NCBI RefSeq assembly: GCF_900182655.1
Contig: NZ_FXTC01000004.1
Location: forward strand, 248,001 to 312,000
DNA: 64,000 bases
Direction: 5' to 3'
DNA from: Chryseobacterium rhizoplanae
GTDB lineage: Bacteria; Bacteroidota; Bacteroidia; Flavobacteriales; Weeksellaceae
Positions 54,278 through 63,534 of the stretch are shown here, one piece after another; positions within the stretch are counted from its first letter, which is position 1, and each line of letters starts with the position of its first letter. The position numbers were made by a program, and so were the translations under genes. The notes below the pieces were generated by a model that was given only the letters and a program-made list of their open reading frames with translations, was not told the DNA's origin and did not search any database.

Positions 54278-54637
54278 ATGAACTATAAACTTGAACTCAA
54301 CACTCAGGAACCTAATTCTAAAATCGTTTTTAATACCATCAAATTTGATTCGTTCAAGATTAATATAGTTGAAAGATATATCGGGTCAATGAAGGCTCGT
54401 CCTACATTATGTGAAGTTTTATTTAAGGTAAGAACTTTGGATGATGTATTAATCAACAGAAGAGATGGTAATATAAGAGTAAAGATTAAAGGTGATGATT
54501 TCGAAACATATCAGAAATTATCCAGAGGCCTTAATTCTTATGAGTACAAAAACAAATTGATCAACAGAAAAGAGGTAGAAGAAAATTATGTTCATTTCAT
54601 CCTGAGTTTAGTGATCACAAATTACCAGCTTAATTAA
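54278..54637 (+). CDS. Hypothetical protein, 119 residues
   Basis: This soluble basic protein has no signal peptide, no membrane helix and no recognised family. It has an alternating strand-helix pattern (KIVFNTIKFDSFKINIVERYIG, then RVKIKGDDFETYQKLSRGL). It has its own promoter box and is divergent from gnd. It is followed by a long hairpin. Confidence 0.6.
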   Translation: MNYKLELNTQEPNSKIVFNTIKFDSFKINIVERYIGSMKARPTLCEVLFKVRTLDDVLINRRDGNIRVKIKGDDFETYQKLSRGLNSYEYKNKLINRKEVEENYVHFILSLVITNYQLN

Positions 54638-54648
54638 GCTGTTGTGGG

Positions 54649-54680
54649 AATTGTCTCTCTATTTTTGTAGAGAGACAATT
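54649..54680 (+). terminator. Terminator-like hairpin after the 119-residue gene
   Basis: AATTGTCTCTCTA and TAGAGAGACAATT form a 13-bp stem with a six-base loop; the T run after it is short. Confidence 0.65.
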
Positions 54681-54802
54681 TTCAAAAAATATACTGCATA
54701 GGAAGCAGTGATTTTTATTATTCTGAAAACTGTAAAACTACCTGTAAAAGAATATTTGTTTTCAGCACTTTCGATCTGAAATACTTTTAAGCGAAATAAG
54801 GT

Positions 54803-55558
54803 TTAAATTAAATTATTCGTTATTACGTAGGATATTGCTTCTATAATATTTTTCACGCCAATTCTTTCGAACAATTTGCTCCTGTGAAATTTTATGGTAC
54901 TGGGTGACACATACAATTGTTCTGCAATTTCTTCTATTTTCAACCCCTGAAGATACAATCTTATAATTTCAATTTCCCTTATTTTTAAGGTGATTTTACA
55001 CTCTTCCGTCCATTTTCCTGTAAAGAGATTATATTTCCAATACGTTTCTGAGGTATTGGATATGATCCGGATATTTCCTGCAGTCCGATTAAGGGAATAG
55101 GATACTACACAGGCTATTTTAGAAATTTCGCCATCATCATTAAGTTCTATAGGCGTAATCCTTTGATTGACAAGAACATCTATGCTATTTTCATTTTTAA
55201 GATGGAAATCATAAGTAATGGTGTGTACCTTTTTCTCTTCAGGTGAAAGGCATTCAAAGAATTTAAGGCCAGTAGTTCTCACCCTTCGTAGTATTTCAAG
55301 ATCTTCTTTCTTGGCATATTTCCGAAAAAAATTATACCCCATTTTTTCAACCTCAGCAGCCCGAAAGCCCGAGAAAAGAAGAGGATTCTCTGAAATAAAT
55401 TTCAGTTTTCTGGTATTAAAATCTTCAATATAAACGGAACCCACACTGGTTCCCAATACTGCTTTGAGCACATTAAAATATTCGTTTGCACTCTCTTTTT
55501 CAAAAATTGTTGGACCAGACGTGTTCCTGGGAAACAATAAATTTATTTTATCACTCAT
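54803..55558 (-). CDS. LuxR-type regulator with PAS-like sensor
   Basis: This 251-residue protein has a PAS-like region (SVGSVYIEDFNTRKLKFISEN up to VLVNQRITPIELNDDGEI). A C-terminal LuxR helix-turn-helix follows (LKIREIEIIRLYLQGLKIEEIAEQLYVSPSTIKFHRSKLF). There is no receiver Asp, so it is not a classical response regulator. The target is unknown; the large surface-protein gene at 56244 is 685 bases away in the divergent direction. Confidence 0.8.
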   Translation of the reverse strand: MSDKINLLFPRNTSGPTIFEKESANEYFNVLKAVLGTSVGSVYIEDFNTRKLKFISENPLLFSGFRAAEVEKMGYNFFRKYAKKEDLEILRRVRTTGLKFFECLSPEEKKVHTITYDFHLKNENSIDVLVNQRITPIELNDDGEISKIACVVSYSLNRTAGNIRIISNTSETYWKYNLFTGKWTEECKITLKIREIEIIRLYLQGLKIEEIAEQLYVSPSTIKFHRSKLFERIGVKNIIEAISYVITNNLI

Positions 55559-56243
55559 ATTCTTGACATAATAATAAGGGTGAAAAACTATTTTTTCTAT
55601 TGATTATTTTTGCAAACATATTTATAATTAAATTAATAAAAAACCCATCAAAAACTAATTATAATTAACGTAAGTTTGCAAAATATTTATTTTAATAACA
55701 AAAAAATATTAAATTAACTAATTTTATTACATTTTTCACATTTAAAAAGAAACTTTTATGCATTATACACGTAATGAAACAGGATTAAGTTTAAAAAATC
55801 ACAAAAAAACATTTATTATTAAAAGAAAAATTAAATATTCTCTTTACTAAAGCACTTCAACAAAAGTTCATTTTAAATTAATTCATTAAACTTTGATTTA
55901 AAAACTATACGAAAGTATAGCCTTTTTATATTATAATTAAATTATTTTTACCCTAACCATAAAATAAAGATTAATCTAAGAAATATATAAGAATGAAGAA
56001 ATCCAGATCTATTAAAACTACTAACTAATGGACCTATAAGTGGACGTTTTATATCAAACCAACACTAATTTGCCTTTGAAATCATTCCATCTATTTTATC
56101 CTGTTATTTTTCTGTTAATCTATTGATTACTTTTTTGATAGAAATACACATGGAAATAGATAATTCATAAAAAATTAATAACGTAATCATAATCATTTTA
56201 AAAAAAAGAATTCGTAATTTTTAGAATCAAAATTCAGCAATGC
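55559..56243. other. 685-base AT-rich intergenic region
   Basis: It contains no supported gene. A hairpin CTATAC, GAAA, GTATAG followed by CCTTTTT (55905-55926) has the form of an intrinsic terminator with a GNRA loop although no gene is seen before it. A 30-codon ATG frame (55758-55850) very rich in Lys is likely chance. A long leader or a small RNA upstream of the T9SS protein gene is possible. Confidence 0.35.
55905..55927 (+). terminator. Orphan terminator-like hairpin
   Basis: A 6-bp stem CTATAC/GTATAG with a GAAA tetraloop is followed by a T run. It has no upstream gene on this strand. Confidence 0.45.
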
Positions 56244-59066
56244 ATGAAAAGTTTTATATTTAGTTTATTGTTCCTGATATTGGGCTTACCTCTTTTGGCT
56301 CAAAGAGACACAGATCATTGGTTTGCACCTTATTATGCCTCTGTAAATTATACACAGGCACTATATCTTTCTACCGATTCTGTAACTCCTTTTGTTGTTA
56401 CAATTAACAGCAATAACGTCCCGATTGGTAATGTAACCATCAGCAAAGGGGCTCCTCAGACTTTTGTAGTACCCATTGGTAATATAGCTGCTAATGTTAC
56501 GTCAGATGCCTTCACCACTATCAATAAAGGTTTATATGTACAAGGGGCCAAGCCATTCTACTGTTCATTAAGAATGGTAAGCAGTACTACACACGCTGAA
56601 ATTATAACAAGTAAAGGAAAAGCCGGGATTGGTAAAGAATTTTATGTAGCCGGAACTCCTACTACCGCATCATCAACCATATATAACTTCACCGCAGGTA
56701 TATTGGCAACAGAAAACAATACAGCTATCACTGTTACATGGAACGGAAATGTAACATTTTTTGGAGGAACACCGGCAAGTCATACGCAAACAATTACTCT
56801 TAACAAAGGACAGTCTTTTATTTTTGCGGGAGGCGCAGGAGCCGGAGGTCAAAATCTTTCGGCTTTTATTGGAGCTAAAATTGTTTCTGATAAACCAATT
56901 ACCCTTACCAACGGAAATGTCAATGGAAATTTTGGAAGCAACACAAGTACGGGATCGGATGCAATTCTTGATCAGGCTGTACCTACGGATAGACTGGGAA
57001 GCACTTTTGCAATGGTAAGAACAAGATCAACTAATGCCGATTTGGAGGGAGGTATCATTATAGGCACAGAAAACAATACACAAATATTCATCAATGGTTC
57101 CAACACCCCTATTGCAACCATCAACAGTGGGGAATTTTACAGAATTTTAGGAAGCAACTATGTTCAGCAGGGAACTTCCGGACACTTTAATATGTTTATT
57201 ACGACTTCAAAAAATGTCTATTTATATCAGTTGGTTTCTGTAAATAACAGCAGTGCAACCTGTGGCTTCAACTACATCCCTCCATTGAACTGTTTTTTAC
57301 CCCGAAAAATTGAAGAAATCGGGAAGATCAATGAGATGCCAACGGGACCGGGAGTAACAAGTACTGTTCCAACCGGAGCTGTTGTAAAACTGAATATTTT
57401 AACGGAAACCGGAGCTAATGTAACGGTAAACGGAAATACACCTACAGCCGCACAAGGACCTTTCGCATTGACAGGAAATAGCAGCTGGGTGACGTATGCC
57501 ATTCCATCTATCACCGGAAATATAACAGTGGTTTCTGATAAAGCTGTAACAGCAGGTATTAATGGTGGTTACAGTACATCCGGATACGGAGGTTATTTTG
57601 CGGGTTTCTCTTCTATCCCACTGATTTCAAAAAAAACAGGAGATTGTATTCCGGGTATTGTACTGGAAGTAAATGACAGCTACGACACCTACCAATGGTT
57701 CCTGAACGGAAACCCTATTACCGGAGCCAATACCAATACTTATACTCCGTTGATTTCTGGGAATTATACAGTAAAAATTGCAGTAAGCACTTGCCCTCCG
57801 GCAACTACCCCGGTTTATAAAGTATATACATGTCTTGTGGAATCTACAAAAGCAATTACTGTTTGTGAAGGACACCAGACTATCGTACCAGAATTTACCA
57901 ATTCTAACCAGACTTATGTTCCTAGTACGGTAACTATCATTACTCCTCCGGCAAACGGCACAGCTACCATTGATGCAGCAGGAGTGATTAATTATGTTCC
58001 CAACTTCGGTTATCTGGGTACCGATACTATTGTTTATAAGTTTTGTGGAAACGACCCGGATTTTACAGATTGTGAACAGGTAACTGTAACACTAACGGTT
58101 TCTGAAAGCCCAATCGTCAAAGATGCAGCCTTAAGATCATGTTTCCAGCCGTCTAATCCTGTGCTTGGAATATTTAATTTAACAACGGCAGGAGTTAATG
58201 TACAACCGGGAACAATTAAGCAATACTATCCGTCTCCTACTGATGCACATAACGGGACAAATGAAATTCTGAATCCAGCCAATTACATTGCTCCTAACGG
58301 AGTGGTTTACATTAAGGTAAGCAATGCCAACGGATGTTACAAAATTGCAGAAGTAACCCTTACGGTTATTCCTCCTACCTACTCAGAAGTATTAAAGGAT
58401 AAAATTATCTGTATGGAAAATACGACAACATTAGATGCTGGACCCGGCTATACTTCTTATGAATGGAGTACGGGAGCAACAACACAATCCATCAAGAATG
58501 TAGGAGTTGGAACCTATTGGGTAGATCTTAAAACCAGAGAATGCACGACCAGACAAACAGTGAAGATATACGCTTCTGAAAATCCTGTTATTTCAGATAT
58601 TAATATTAACAATAATACGGTTACTTTAAACGTAATTGCAGGAACAGCACCTTATCAGTATTCGATGGACAATATCAACTGGCAGGATGAAAATATATTT
58701 ACCAATATATCTCGCGGAAGCCATACTTTCTATGTAAGGGATTCATACAAATGCATTCCTGTGCAGGTAGAAATTACGGTTCCTAATCTGATCAATATTA
58801 TCACTCCTAACGGTGACGGAATCAATGACGTCCTTGATTATTCTGCTTTGGCAAATAAAAATAATTTCACATTCAGCATCTATGACAGATATGGAAGCAA
58901 GCTTCATGTAGGAAGTAAATTAAACGGATTTAAATGGGACGGAGCTACGGATGGCAAAAAAGTACCTACCGGAACCTACTGGTTTGATATGGGCTGGAAT
59001 GAAAACAATACAAAACAAACTCCAATAAAATACACAGGATGGGTTGTAGTAAAAAACAGAAATTAG
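56244..59066 (+). CDS. IgGFc-binding-like surface protein with T9SS type B sorting domain
   Basis: This 940-residue protein has a signal peptide (MKSFIFSLLFLILGLPLLAQ). The N-terminal half resembles IgGFc-binding domains (DTDHWFAPYYAS, then YTQALYLSTDSVTPFVVTI and DAILDQAVPTDRLGSTFAMV). Further on are Ig-like segments (TYQWFLNGNPITGANTNTY; TSYEWSTGATTQSIKNVG) and an Ig/cadherin-like repeat. It ends in the gliding-motility type B domain (IITPNGDGINDVLDYSAL, then FSIYDRYGSKLH and GTYWFDMGW). It is exported by the type 9 secretion system and is likely an adhesin at the cell surface. Confidence 0.9.
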   Translation: MKSFIFSLLFLILGLPLLAQRDTDHWFAPYYASVNYTQALYLSTDSVTPFVVTINSNNVPIGNVTISKGAPQTFVVPIGNIAANVTSDAFTTINKGLYVQGAKPFYCSLRMVSSTTHAEIITSKGKAGIGKEFYVAGTPTTASSTIYNFTAGILATENNTAITVTWNGNVTFFGGTPASHTQTITLNKGQSFIFAGGAGAGGQNLSAFIGAKIVSDKPITLTNGNVNGNFGSNTSTGSDAILDQAVPTDRLGSTFAMVRTRSTNADLEGGIIIGTENNTQIFINGSNTPIATINSGEFYRILGSNYVQQGTSGHFNMFITTSKNVYLYQLVSVNNSSATCGFNYIPPLNCFLPRKIEEIGKINEMPTGPGVTSTVPTGAVVKLNILTETGANVTVNGNTPTAAQGPFALTGNSSWVTYAIPSITGNITVVSDKAVTAGINGGYSTSGYGGYFAGFSSIPLISKKTGDCIPGIVLEVNDSYDTYQWFLNGNPITGANTNTYTPLISGNYTVKIAVSTCPPATTPVYKVYTCLVESTKAITVCEGHQTIVPEFTNSNQTYVPSTVTIITPPANGTATIDAAGVINYVPNFGYLGTDTIVYKFCGNDPDFTDCEQVTVTLTVSESPIVKDAALRSCFQPSNPVLGIFNLTTAGVNVQPGTIKQYYPSPTDAHNGTNEILNPANYIAPNGVVYIKVSNANGCYKIAEVTLTVIPPTYSEVLKDKIICMENTTTLDAGPGYTSYEWSTGATTQSIKNVGVGTYWVDLKTRECTTRQTVKIYASENPVISDININNNTVTLNVIAGTAPYQYSMDNINWQDENIFTNISRGSHTFYVRDSYKCIPVQVEITVPNLINIITPNGDGINDVLDYSALANKNNFTFSIYDRYGSKLHVGSKLNGFKWDGATDGKKVPTGTYWFDMGWNENNTKQTPIKYTGWVVVKNRN

Positions 59067-59116
59067 TTCCAACCTTGCACAGTAAATCATTGGACATTTA
59101 AACCTCTATTTTTATT

Positions 59117-59554
59117 ATGAAAAAGTTATTATATATATTCTTAATCATCACTTCAGGCTTACTTTGGGGCCAAAAAAACAGCAATGTACAATTTGCGGTT
59201 TACAATGATGCCATCGGAACTGCCAGTATGTTTGATCTTTACAAAAGCAGTATTGAAAAAGTAAACGTTTATAAAACCAAGGCCAGCCTGCCTTCTCATT
59301 TAAAGAAATTCGATTATCTTGCAGATAATGGTTTAATAGAGATCAGGTTTAAAAAAAATGAAGGTTATCCTGATAGTTTATCGTTGGAAATGCTTAACGA
59401 GCAGAGCAATCTTCCTAAAGACAGGCCCGTATTTATTGAAGGGTATCAATTTAATGATACCACTACCCGGGTTTACAATGATATGATTGCCAATATTGAA
59501 CTTATAGATTTTAACGGACAAAAATGCATCCATATTTCCACCATAAGAAATTAA
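59117..59554 (+). CDS. Small secreted protein downstream of the T9SS adhesin
   Basis: This 145-residue protein has a signal peptide (MKKLLYIFLIITSGLLWGQ). A mature part follows with IRFKKNEGYPDSLSLEMLN and RPVFIEGYQFNDTTTRVYND. No family was recognised and there is no sorting domain. It lies 50 bases after the T9SS gene in the same direction and before a terminator, so the two form an operon. Confidence 0.65.
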   Translation: MKKLLYIFLIITSGLLWGQKNSNVQFAVYNDAIGTASMFDLYKSSIEKVNVYKTKASLPSHLKKFDYLADNGLIEIRFKKNEGYPDSLSLEMLNEQSNLPKDRPVFIEGYQFNDTTTRVYNDMIANIELIDFNGQKCIHISTIRN

Positions 59555-59584
59555 TGACCGATATTGACGGGATACTAATTTAAA

Positions 59585-59628
59585 AACAGAGGCTATTTCA
59601 TGAATGAGATAGTCTCTGTTTTTTTTTC
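59585..59628 (+). terminator. Terminator of the adhesin operon
   Basis: A 15-bp stem (AACAGAGGCTATTTC with GAGATAGTCTCTGTT, two G-U pairs) with a six-base loop is followed by a run of T. Confidence 0.85.
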
Positions 59629-59750
59629 ATTGAAACGGATTAAAAATTAAGAATTATTTCCTGAATCAAAAAGAGATATAAACCATTATCTGTAATAGTA
59701 TCTCTCTAAATAAATTGGTGTATCATTTTTTAAATACACACGATATGACA

Positions 59751-59912
59751 TTACAGCGAAAAATGTTTCTTCCATTTAACAACAGTATTCCGGCTCAATT
59801 TAAAATATCTTGCCAATTCAGAATTACTCAACTTATTATTTTCCTGATAATCAACAATTTCAAGAATCGTTGATTCATCATAAGAACAATGTCTTTTATT
59901 ATCAAACTCCAC
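59751..59912 (-). pseudogene. Helix-turn-helix small protein fragment, probably 5'-truncated
   Basis: A 53-codon leftward frame encodes NKRHCSYDESTILEIVDYQE and then LARYFKLSRNTVVKWKK, the end of a homeodomain-like helix-turn-helix protein of about 100 residues that is often repeated in Chryseobacterium-like genomes. There is no ATG: the frame is open from the preceding stop to a GTG at 59912. It follows the TPR regulator on the same strand. It may be a remnant of a transposase-like or regulator gene, or a short live gene with GTG start. Confidence 0.5.
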
Positions 59913-59953
59913 ATAGGTGTTACAATAGCATTGAAATACTGAATTATAAGCTT

Positions 59954-61393
59954 CTAATTAATTTTTTTCATCCACAGATAAATATCCTCATCGGATGGAA
60001 TCCCTAATCTTTTTCGCAAACGGTTTTTTCTGGTCTGTACAGATTGGGGCTGAACAAAAGTATATGCTGCAATATCTTTAGTAGAGAAATTAAGAAATAA
60101 CAAAGCACAAAATTTTAATTCTGTACTCTGTAAGTGGGGTTCTATTTTCATTAGATTTGGAAAAAAATCAGGATATACTTCCTGAAATCGGGTAAGAAAT
60201 TCAGGATCGTTATTTTTAGCCAGCTGAATGACTTCCTCAAAAGCAAAGTTCAATTTTTGATTAAGTTCCTGAGTTTCCTTTTCTTTTATATTTAGAATTT
60301 TATTTTTCTGATGTAAATTTTTTCTTACGAATACAATAAAAATAACTATACATAAGATTCCAATCCATACCGCATATATCAAAAACTTATTTTTAGCTTT
60401 TATTTTTTCTTCTTTCTGATTTACTAATTCCTGTACTGTATTTTCTATTGCAGGTCTTCTATTCTTTTCCAGACTGTCCTTAATTACGGTATATTTTTGA
60501 AGATATTTTTCTGCGGAATCTTTTTTACCCGTCTGGTGATAAACTCTTGCAATATTATTATACAGGTCTTGCTGTACCATAATATTTTTAACTTTTTTAA
60601 CCAGATCAACGGCCTTTTGATAATTAGAAATAGCAGAATCATATTGCTGTTTATGCTCGCTGAGCAGACCTTTTACTTTATAGACCTGAAAATTATTATT
60701 CCCCAAAACCATCATCGGCCTGGATTCCAATGATTTAAACCTCGCTTCTGCTGACTTATATTTTTTCTCAGCAATATCTATTTCCACCAGCACCAGCGAA
60801 TATGCTAAATATAGCCACTTAGGCTTATTCGCTTTCTTATCTTTATATTCTGAAACATTTTTAATTCCCTTTTCCAAATACCATCTGCATGAGTCCAGCT
60901 GGTTTTGTCTTCTGTACGCAATCCCTATCTCACAGTAAGCTCTGGATTTATCAAATACTCGAATGGTGTCAACAGAGATCTCATCGGCTAATTTCACATT
61001 TTCTTTAAATTCATTAATAGCTTCCTTATAAAGCCCCATATTGGTATAATTTAAAGCCAGCTGCCTCTTAATTCTGATCTGAAAATCAGGATTATTGCCA
61101 GTATATTCTTCTTTCATAGCCAATTTCAGATTTTCCAGCTCTTTCTGATAATCTTGTGAATTTGAATAATAAGACGCAAAATGAATATATCCCAAAGCAA
61201 TTCCTTTGGAATAATGAATCCGCTGGGATTCTTTCAGAATAAATAAGCTTTTTTCCAGATAGCCTCCATCCATAGCCTGCCCTTTCAAACCTATTATATC
61301 AAGTTTATCAGATTCTGCATCAATATACTGAGGCGTTATTTTTTGCTGCGCAAAAAGTACTAGAGAGAAAAATAAAAGTAAAAATTTCATCAT
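59954..61393 (-). CDS. TPR sensor with membrane helix and LuxR-like helix-turn-helix
   Basis: This 479-residue protein has a signal peptide (FLLLFFSLVLFAQQ) and about six tetratricopeptide-like repeats (for example YKEAINEFKENVKLADEI and YDSAISNYQKAVDLVKKV). A transmembrane helix near 345-362 (FLIYAVWIGILCIVIFIV), a coiled coil and a C-terminal helix-turn-helix (ELKFCALLFLNFSTKDIAAYTFVQPQSVQTRKNRLRKRLG) follow. This layout places the TPR part in the periplasm and the DNA-binding part in the cytoplasm. The target could be the divergent secreted-protein gene at 61993. Confidence 0.83.
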   Translation of the reverse strand: MMKFLLLFFSLVLFAQQKITPQYIDAESDKLDIIGLKGQAMDGGYLEKSLFILKESQRIHYSKGIALGYIHFASYYSNSQDYQKELENLKLAMKEEYTGNNPDFQIRIKRQLALNYTNMGLYKEAINEFKENVKLADEISVDTIRVFDKSRAYCEIGIAYRRQNQLDSCRWYLEKGIKNVSEYKDKKANKPKWLYLAYSLVLVEIDIAEKKYKSAEARFKSLESRPMMVLGNNNFQVYKVKGLLSEHKQQYDSAISNYQKAVDLVKKVKNIMVQQDLYNNIARVYHQTGKKDSAEKYLQKYTVIKDSLEKNRRPAIENTVQELVNQKEEKIKAKNKFLIYAVWIGILCIVIFIVFVRKNLHQKNKILNIKEKETQELNQKLNFAFEEVIQLAKNNDPEFLTRFQEVYPDFFPNLMKIEPHLQSTELKFCALLFLNFSTKDIAAYTFVQPQSVQTRKNRLRKRLGIPSDEDIYLWMKKIN

Positions 61394-61544
61394 TTATTGG
61401 CGTTTTACAGATATCATAAATATAAATAATTATAACTATCAAAAAGAAAAATAAATTATTCGCAAATACAGAAAATAAGATGTATATATTCTTATTTCAG
61501 CTGCAATAATAGAAATTTAACAGTATACACCTATTACATGGCAT

Positions 61545-61562
61545 ATGACATAGATATGACAT
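61545..61562 (+). repeat. Paired heptamer site ATGACAT, left arm
   Basis: ATGACAT-AGAT-ATGACAT: two heptamers spaced by one helical turn. The reverse complement matches the right arm at 61841-61858 with one change. Confidence 0.6.
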
Positions 61563-61840
61563 CAGAATTGAGCGGTTCTTTCAACTTGGTTTTCAGCAAT
61601 ATAATTTCTCATTAGTAAAGTTTCCGTATCATTATTAAAATCCCCCGTACATAATTGTGAAGACAAGAAATCATTGTATAGGTAAGCTTTTACCTTCATC
61701 CATGTTCCAATAATTATTCAATAGCCTTTTTACTTAAAGCCAAATGAAAGACATATTTTACATACAGTGAGAGCGTAAATTATAAAGCAAAGAATAGTAT
61801 CTGATTAAAAATAGTATTTGATTATCAAAAAGTTAGAACC

Positions 61841-61858
61841 ATGTCATAGCTATGTCAT
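61841..61858 (-). repeat. Paired heptamer site ATGACAT, right arm (inverted)
   Basis: ATGTCAT-AGCT-ATGTCAT on the plus strand is the inverted form of the site 280 bases to the left. It lies about 135 bases before the secreted-protein start. Confidence 0.6.
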
Positions 61859-61992
61859 AGATGAAATTTTGCGCCGCATGAAGACACGAATGTAATATTG
61901 CAATAACAAAACATATCCTATTGATTTACAGTACATACAACTTACATATCTGTAACTCTAAGTGAAAAAAACAAATAAAAATCTTTACATCT

Positions 61993-62769
61993 ATGAAAAA
62001 ATTATTATTACCCATTGTTCTGCTAGCCTCATTGAATTTATACTCTCAGGTTGGTATTAAAACCACTACTCCACAGAAAACATTACATGTAAATGGTTCT
62101 TTACAGGTTGTAAATGAAGTGAATGTAGGTGGAGATGCCACAACAGCCGGTTCTTCTGGAACATCAGGACAAATTCTTACCTCTCAGGGACCAGGTAGTG
62201 CACCCGCATGGCAGACTTTGAATACAGTTAGCGGAAGTGTTAATGGTGCAAAGTACGTCCAAGGACTTGGTGAAGCTACAGCTACAGCGGGACAGACAAT
62301 TGATGTACCGGGAGTTACTCTTACCGTCGTTGTTCCTGCCGGAAGAACCCAAACTCTTTTGTTTACTATTTTAGGATATGCATTAGATATTAGTACCGGG
62401 ATAACTTCTCAGGGAGTTTTTTCCCTTGTACAGGATGGAACTAAAATTTCTTCGGCATATGTTTCTAAAGCAGGTATTTTTCCTAATAATGCTCAATCAA
62501 ATTTATCTGTTACTGTGAATATTCCTTCCCTTAATAATAATTTTACTTTTCCAATAGCGCGTACTTTGGGAGGGTTGGTCAATATGCCTGTACCTGTAAC
62601 CTTTCTAAAATCTGTAATTCTGACCGAAGGGACGTATGTGTTTAAAGTTCAGTACTCCGCATGGGCAGGAACAGCAAAAGTGAATGTAAATCCGGACACT
62701 TTCGCCGGATACAATCAAGATAAAGAATGTATGCTTACCAAAATGCAGGTATTGATATACAATAATTAA
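61993..62769 (+). CDS. Secreted tail-fibre-like protein
   Basis: This 258-residue protein has a signal peptide (MKKLLLPIVLLASLNLYSQ). The VGIKTTTPQKTLHVNGSLQV head is typical of the many flavobacterial secreted proteins that resemble phage tail fibres. A Gly/Ser/Thr-rich stretch with GQILTSQGPGSAPAWQ follows, and then a beta-rich C-terminal domain of about 150 residues. No T9SS sorting domain is visible. It is probably regulated by the divergent TPR protein. Confidence 0.75.
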   Translation: MKKLLLPIVLLASLNLYSQVGIKTTTPQKTLHVNGSLQVVNEVNVGGDATTAGSSGTSGQILTSQGPGSAPAWQTLNTVSGSVNGAKYVQGLGEATATAGQTIDVPGVTLTVVVPAGRTQTLLFTILGYALDISTGITSQGVFSLVQDGTKISSAYVSKAGIFPNNAQSNLSVTVNIPSLNNNFTFPIARTLGGLVNMPVPVTFLKSVILTEGTYVFKVQYSAWAGTAKVNVNPDTFAGYNQDKECMLTKMQVLIYNN

Positions 62770-62778
62770 CCCATCTAG

Positions 62779-62812
62779 AAAACATCTTTTGCAATACTGT
62801 AAAAGATGTTTT
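62779..62812 (+). terminator. Terminator of the tail-fibre-like gene
   Basis: AAAACATCTTTT and AAAAGATGTTTT form a 12-bp stem with a 10-base loop just past the stop. Confidence 0.7.
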
Positions 62813-63490
62813 GATTCCAATTCCATTATTATGCTTTTTAAAACAGGTGAAGGAGACAGGCTTTTCTTCAGACAGACTCTGAATTTATGTAATGCAGTAG
62901 AAGTAACTTGAAGAGATGTACAAAGCAAATTTCTGGATGTAAAGATTTTTCTTGAATGGAAAAAGCTTCTAAATTATGTTTTTTTCAGGATCTATTCTCA
63001 GCATCTTTTGATCATTCACCTCCTTTATCTTCGGATTATTATCAAAAATCAATACAGAAAAAACATTGCTTCCGAAATTCAGAAAAAATATTTATACCGT
63101 TGAAATAATTGATTTTATTCTAACCCTTTTAAAAACAAATGAGAAAACCAAACAACAGATAATAGAAGATTACAAGATCCCAAAAACCACTTTATACAAA
63201 TGGATAGAAAAATACTGACTGAGCTTTGAGCTCCTATAAATTAAGATTTTTAGTTGCTGCATACATTCTGGTATCCCTCAAGTGAGTGTATGCTTTTCCT
63301 TTACACTTTTTTATAAACCTGCGGTTCTATAACACAAATGAAAAGTATATCACTGCAGGATCTCGGTCCTGCAGCATGATATGACAATCATCTCAATGCA
63401 AAAAAATAATTAAATTTAACTTTCACTATTACAGATAGTTGTAAATAATATTTATCTTTTTCTCAAAATAAATTACAAAAAATTTTATTT
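62813..63490. other. Decayed region between two genes
   Basis: About 680 bases without an intact gene. Short broken frames (for example 62831-62911) and a helix-turn-helix fragment (63066-63218) suggest one or two decayed genes. Confidence 0.4.
63066..63218 (+). pseudogene. Helix-turn-helix fragment
   Basis: A 50-codon frame with possible TTG start encodes NIYTVEIIDFILTLLKTNEK, then IIEDYKIPKTTLYKWIEKY, the shape of an IS3-OrfA-like or small regulator helix-turn-helix. The frame is open upstream for about 50 bases but has no ATG. In another frame just upstream SDYYQKSIQKKHC resembles the start of such small proteins, so a frameshift is likely. Confidence 0.45.
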
Positions 63491-63514
63491 TATGACCAAT
63501 CGGTCATATATTTG
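63491..63514 (+). promoter_or_regulatory. TetR operator overlapping the promoter
   Basis: TATGACC-AATC-GGTCATA (63491-63508) is an exact inverted repeat with 7-bp arms and overlaps the -7 box TATATTTG (63507-63514). The tetR ATG follows 20 bases later. Confidence 0.8.
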
Positions 63515-63534
63515 TATCATTATTTAGTCTTATC

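Larger units (their letters stand above)
61394..61992. other. 599-base divergent regulatory region
   Basis: No gene is seen between the TPR regulator and the secreted protein gene. It contains two 18-base sites that are inverted copies of each other (61545-61562 and 61841-61858), each made of two heptamers 11 bases apart. Confidence 0.5.

Noticed and set aside
55758..55850. 30-codon Lys-rich ORF in the 685-base gap
   Set aside because: AT-rich poly-Lys/Asn/Ile composition is expected by chance in this sequence; no promoter, family or partner supports it.
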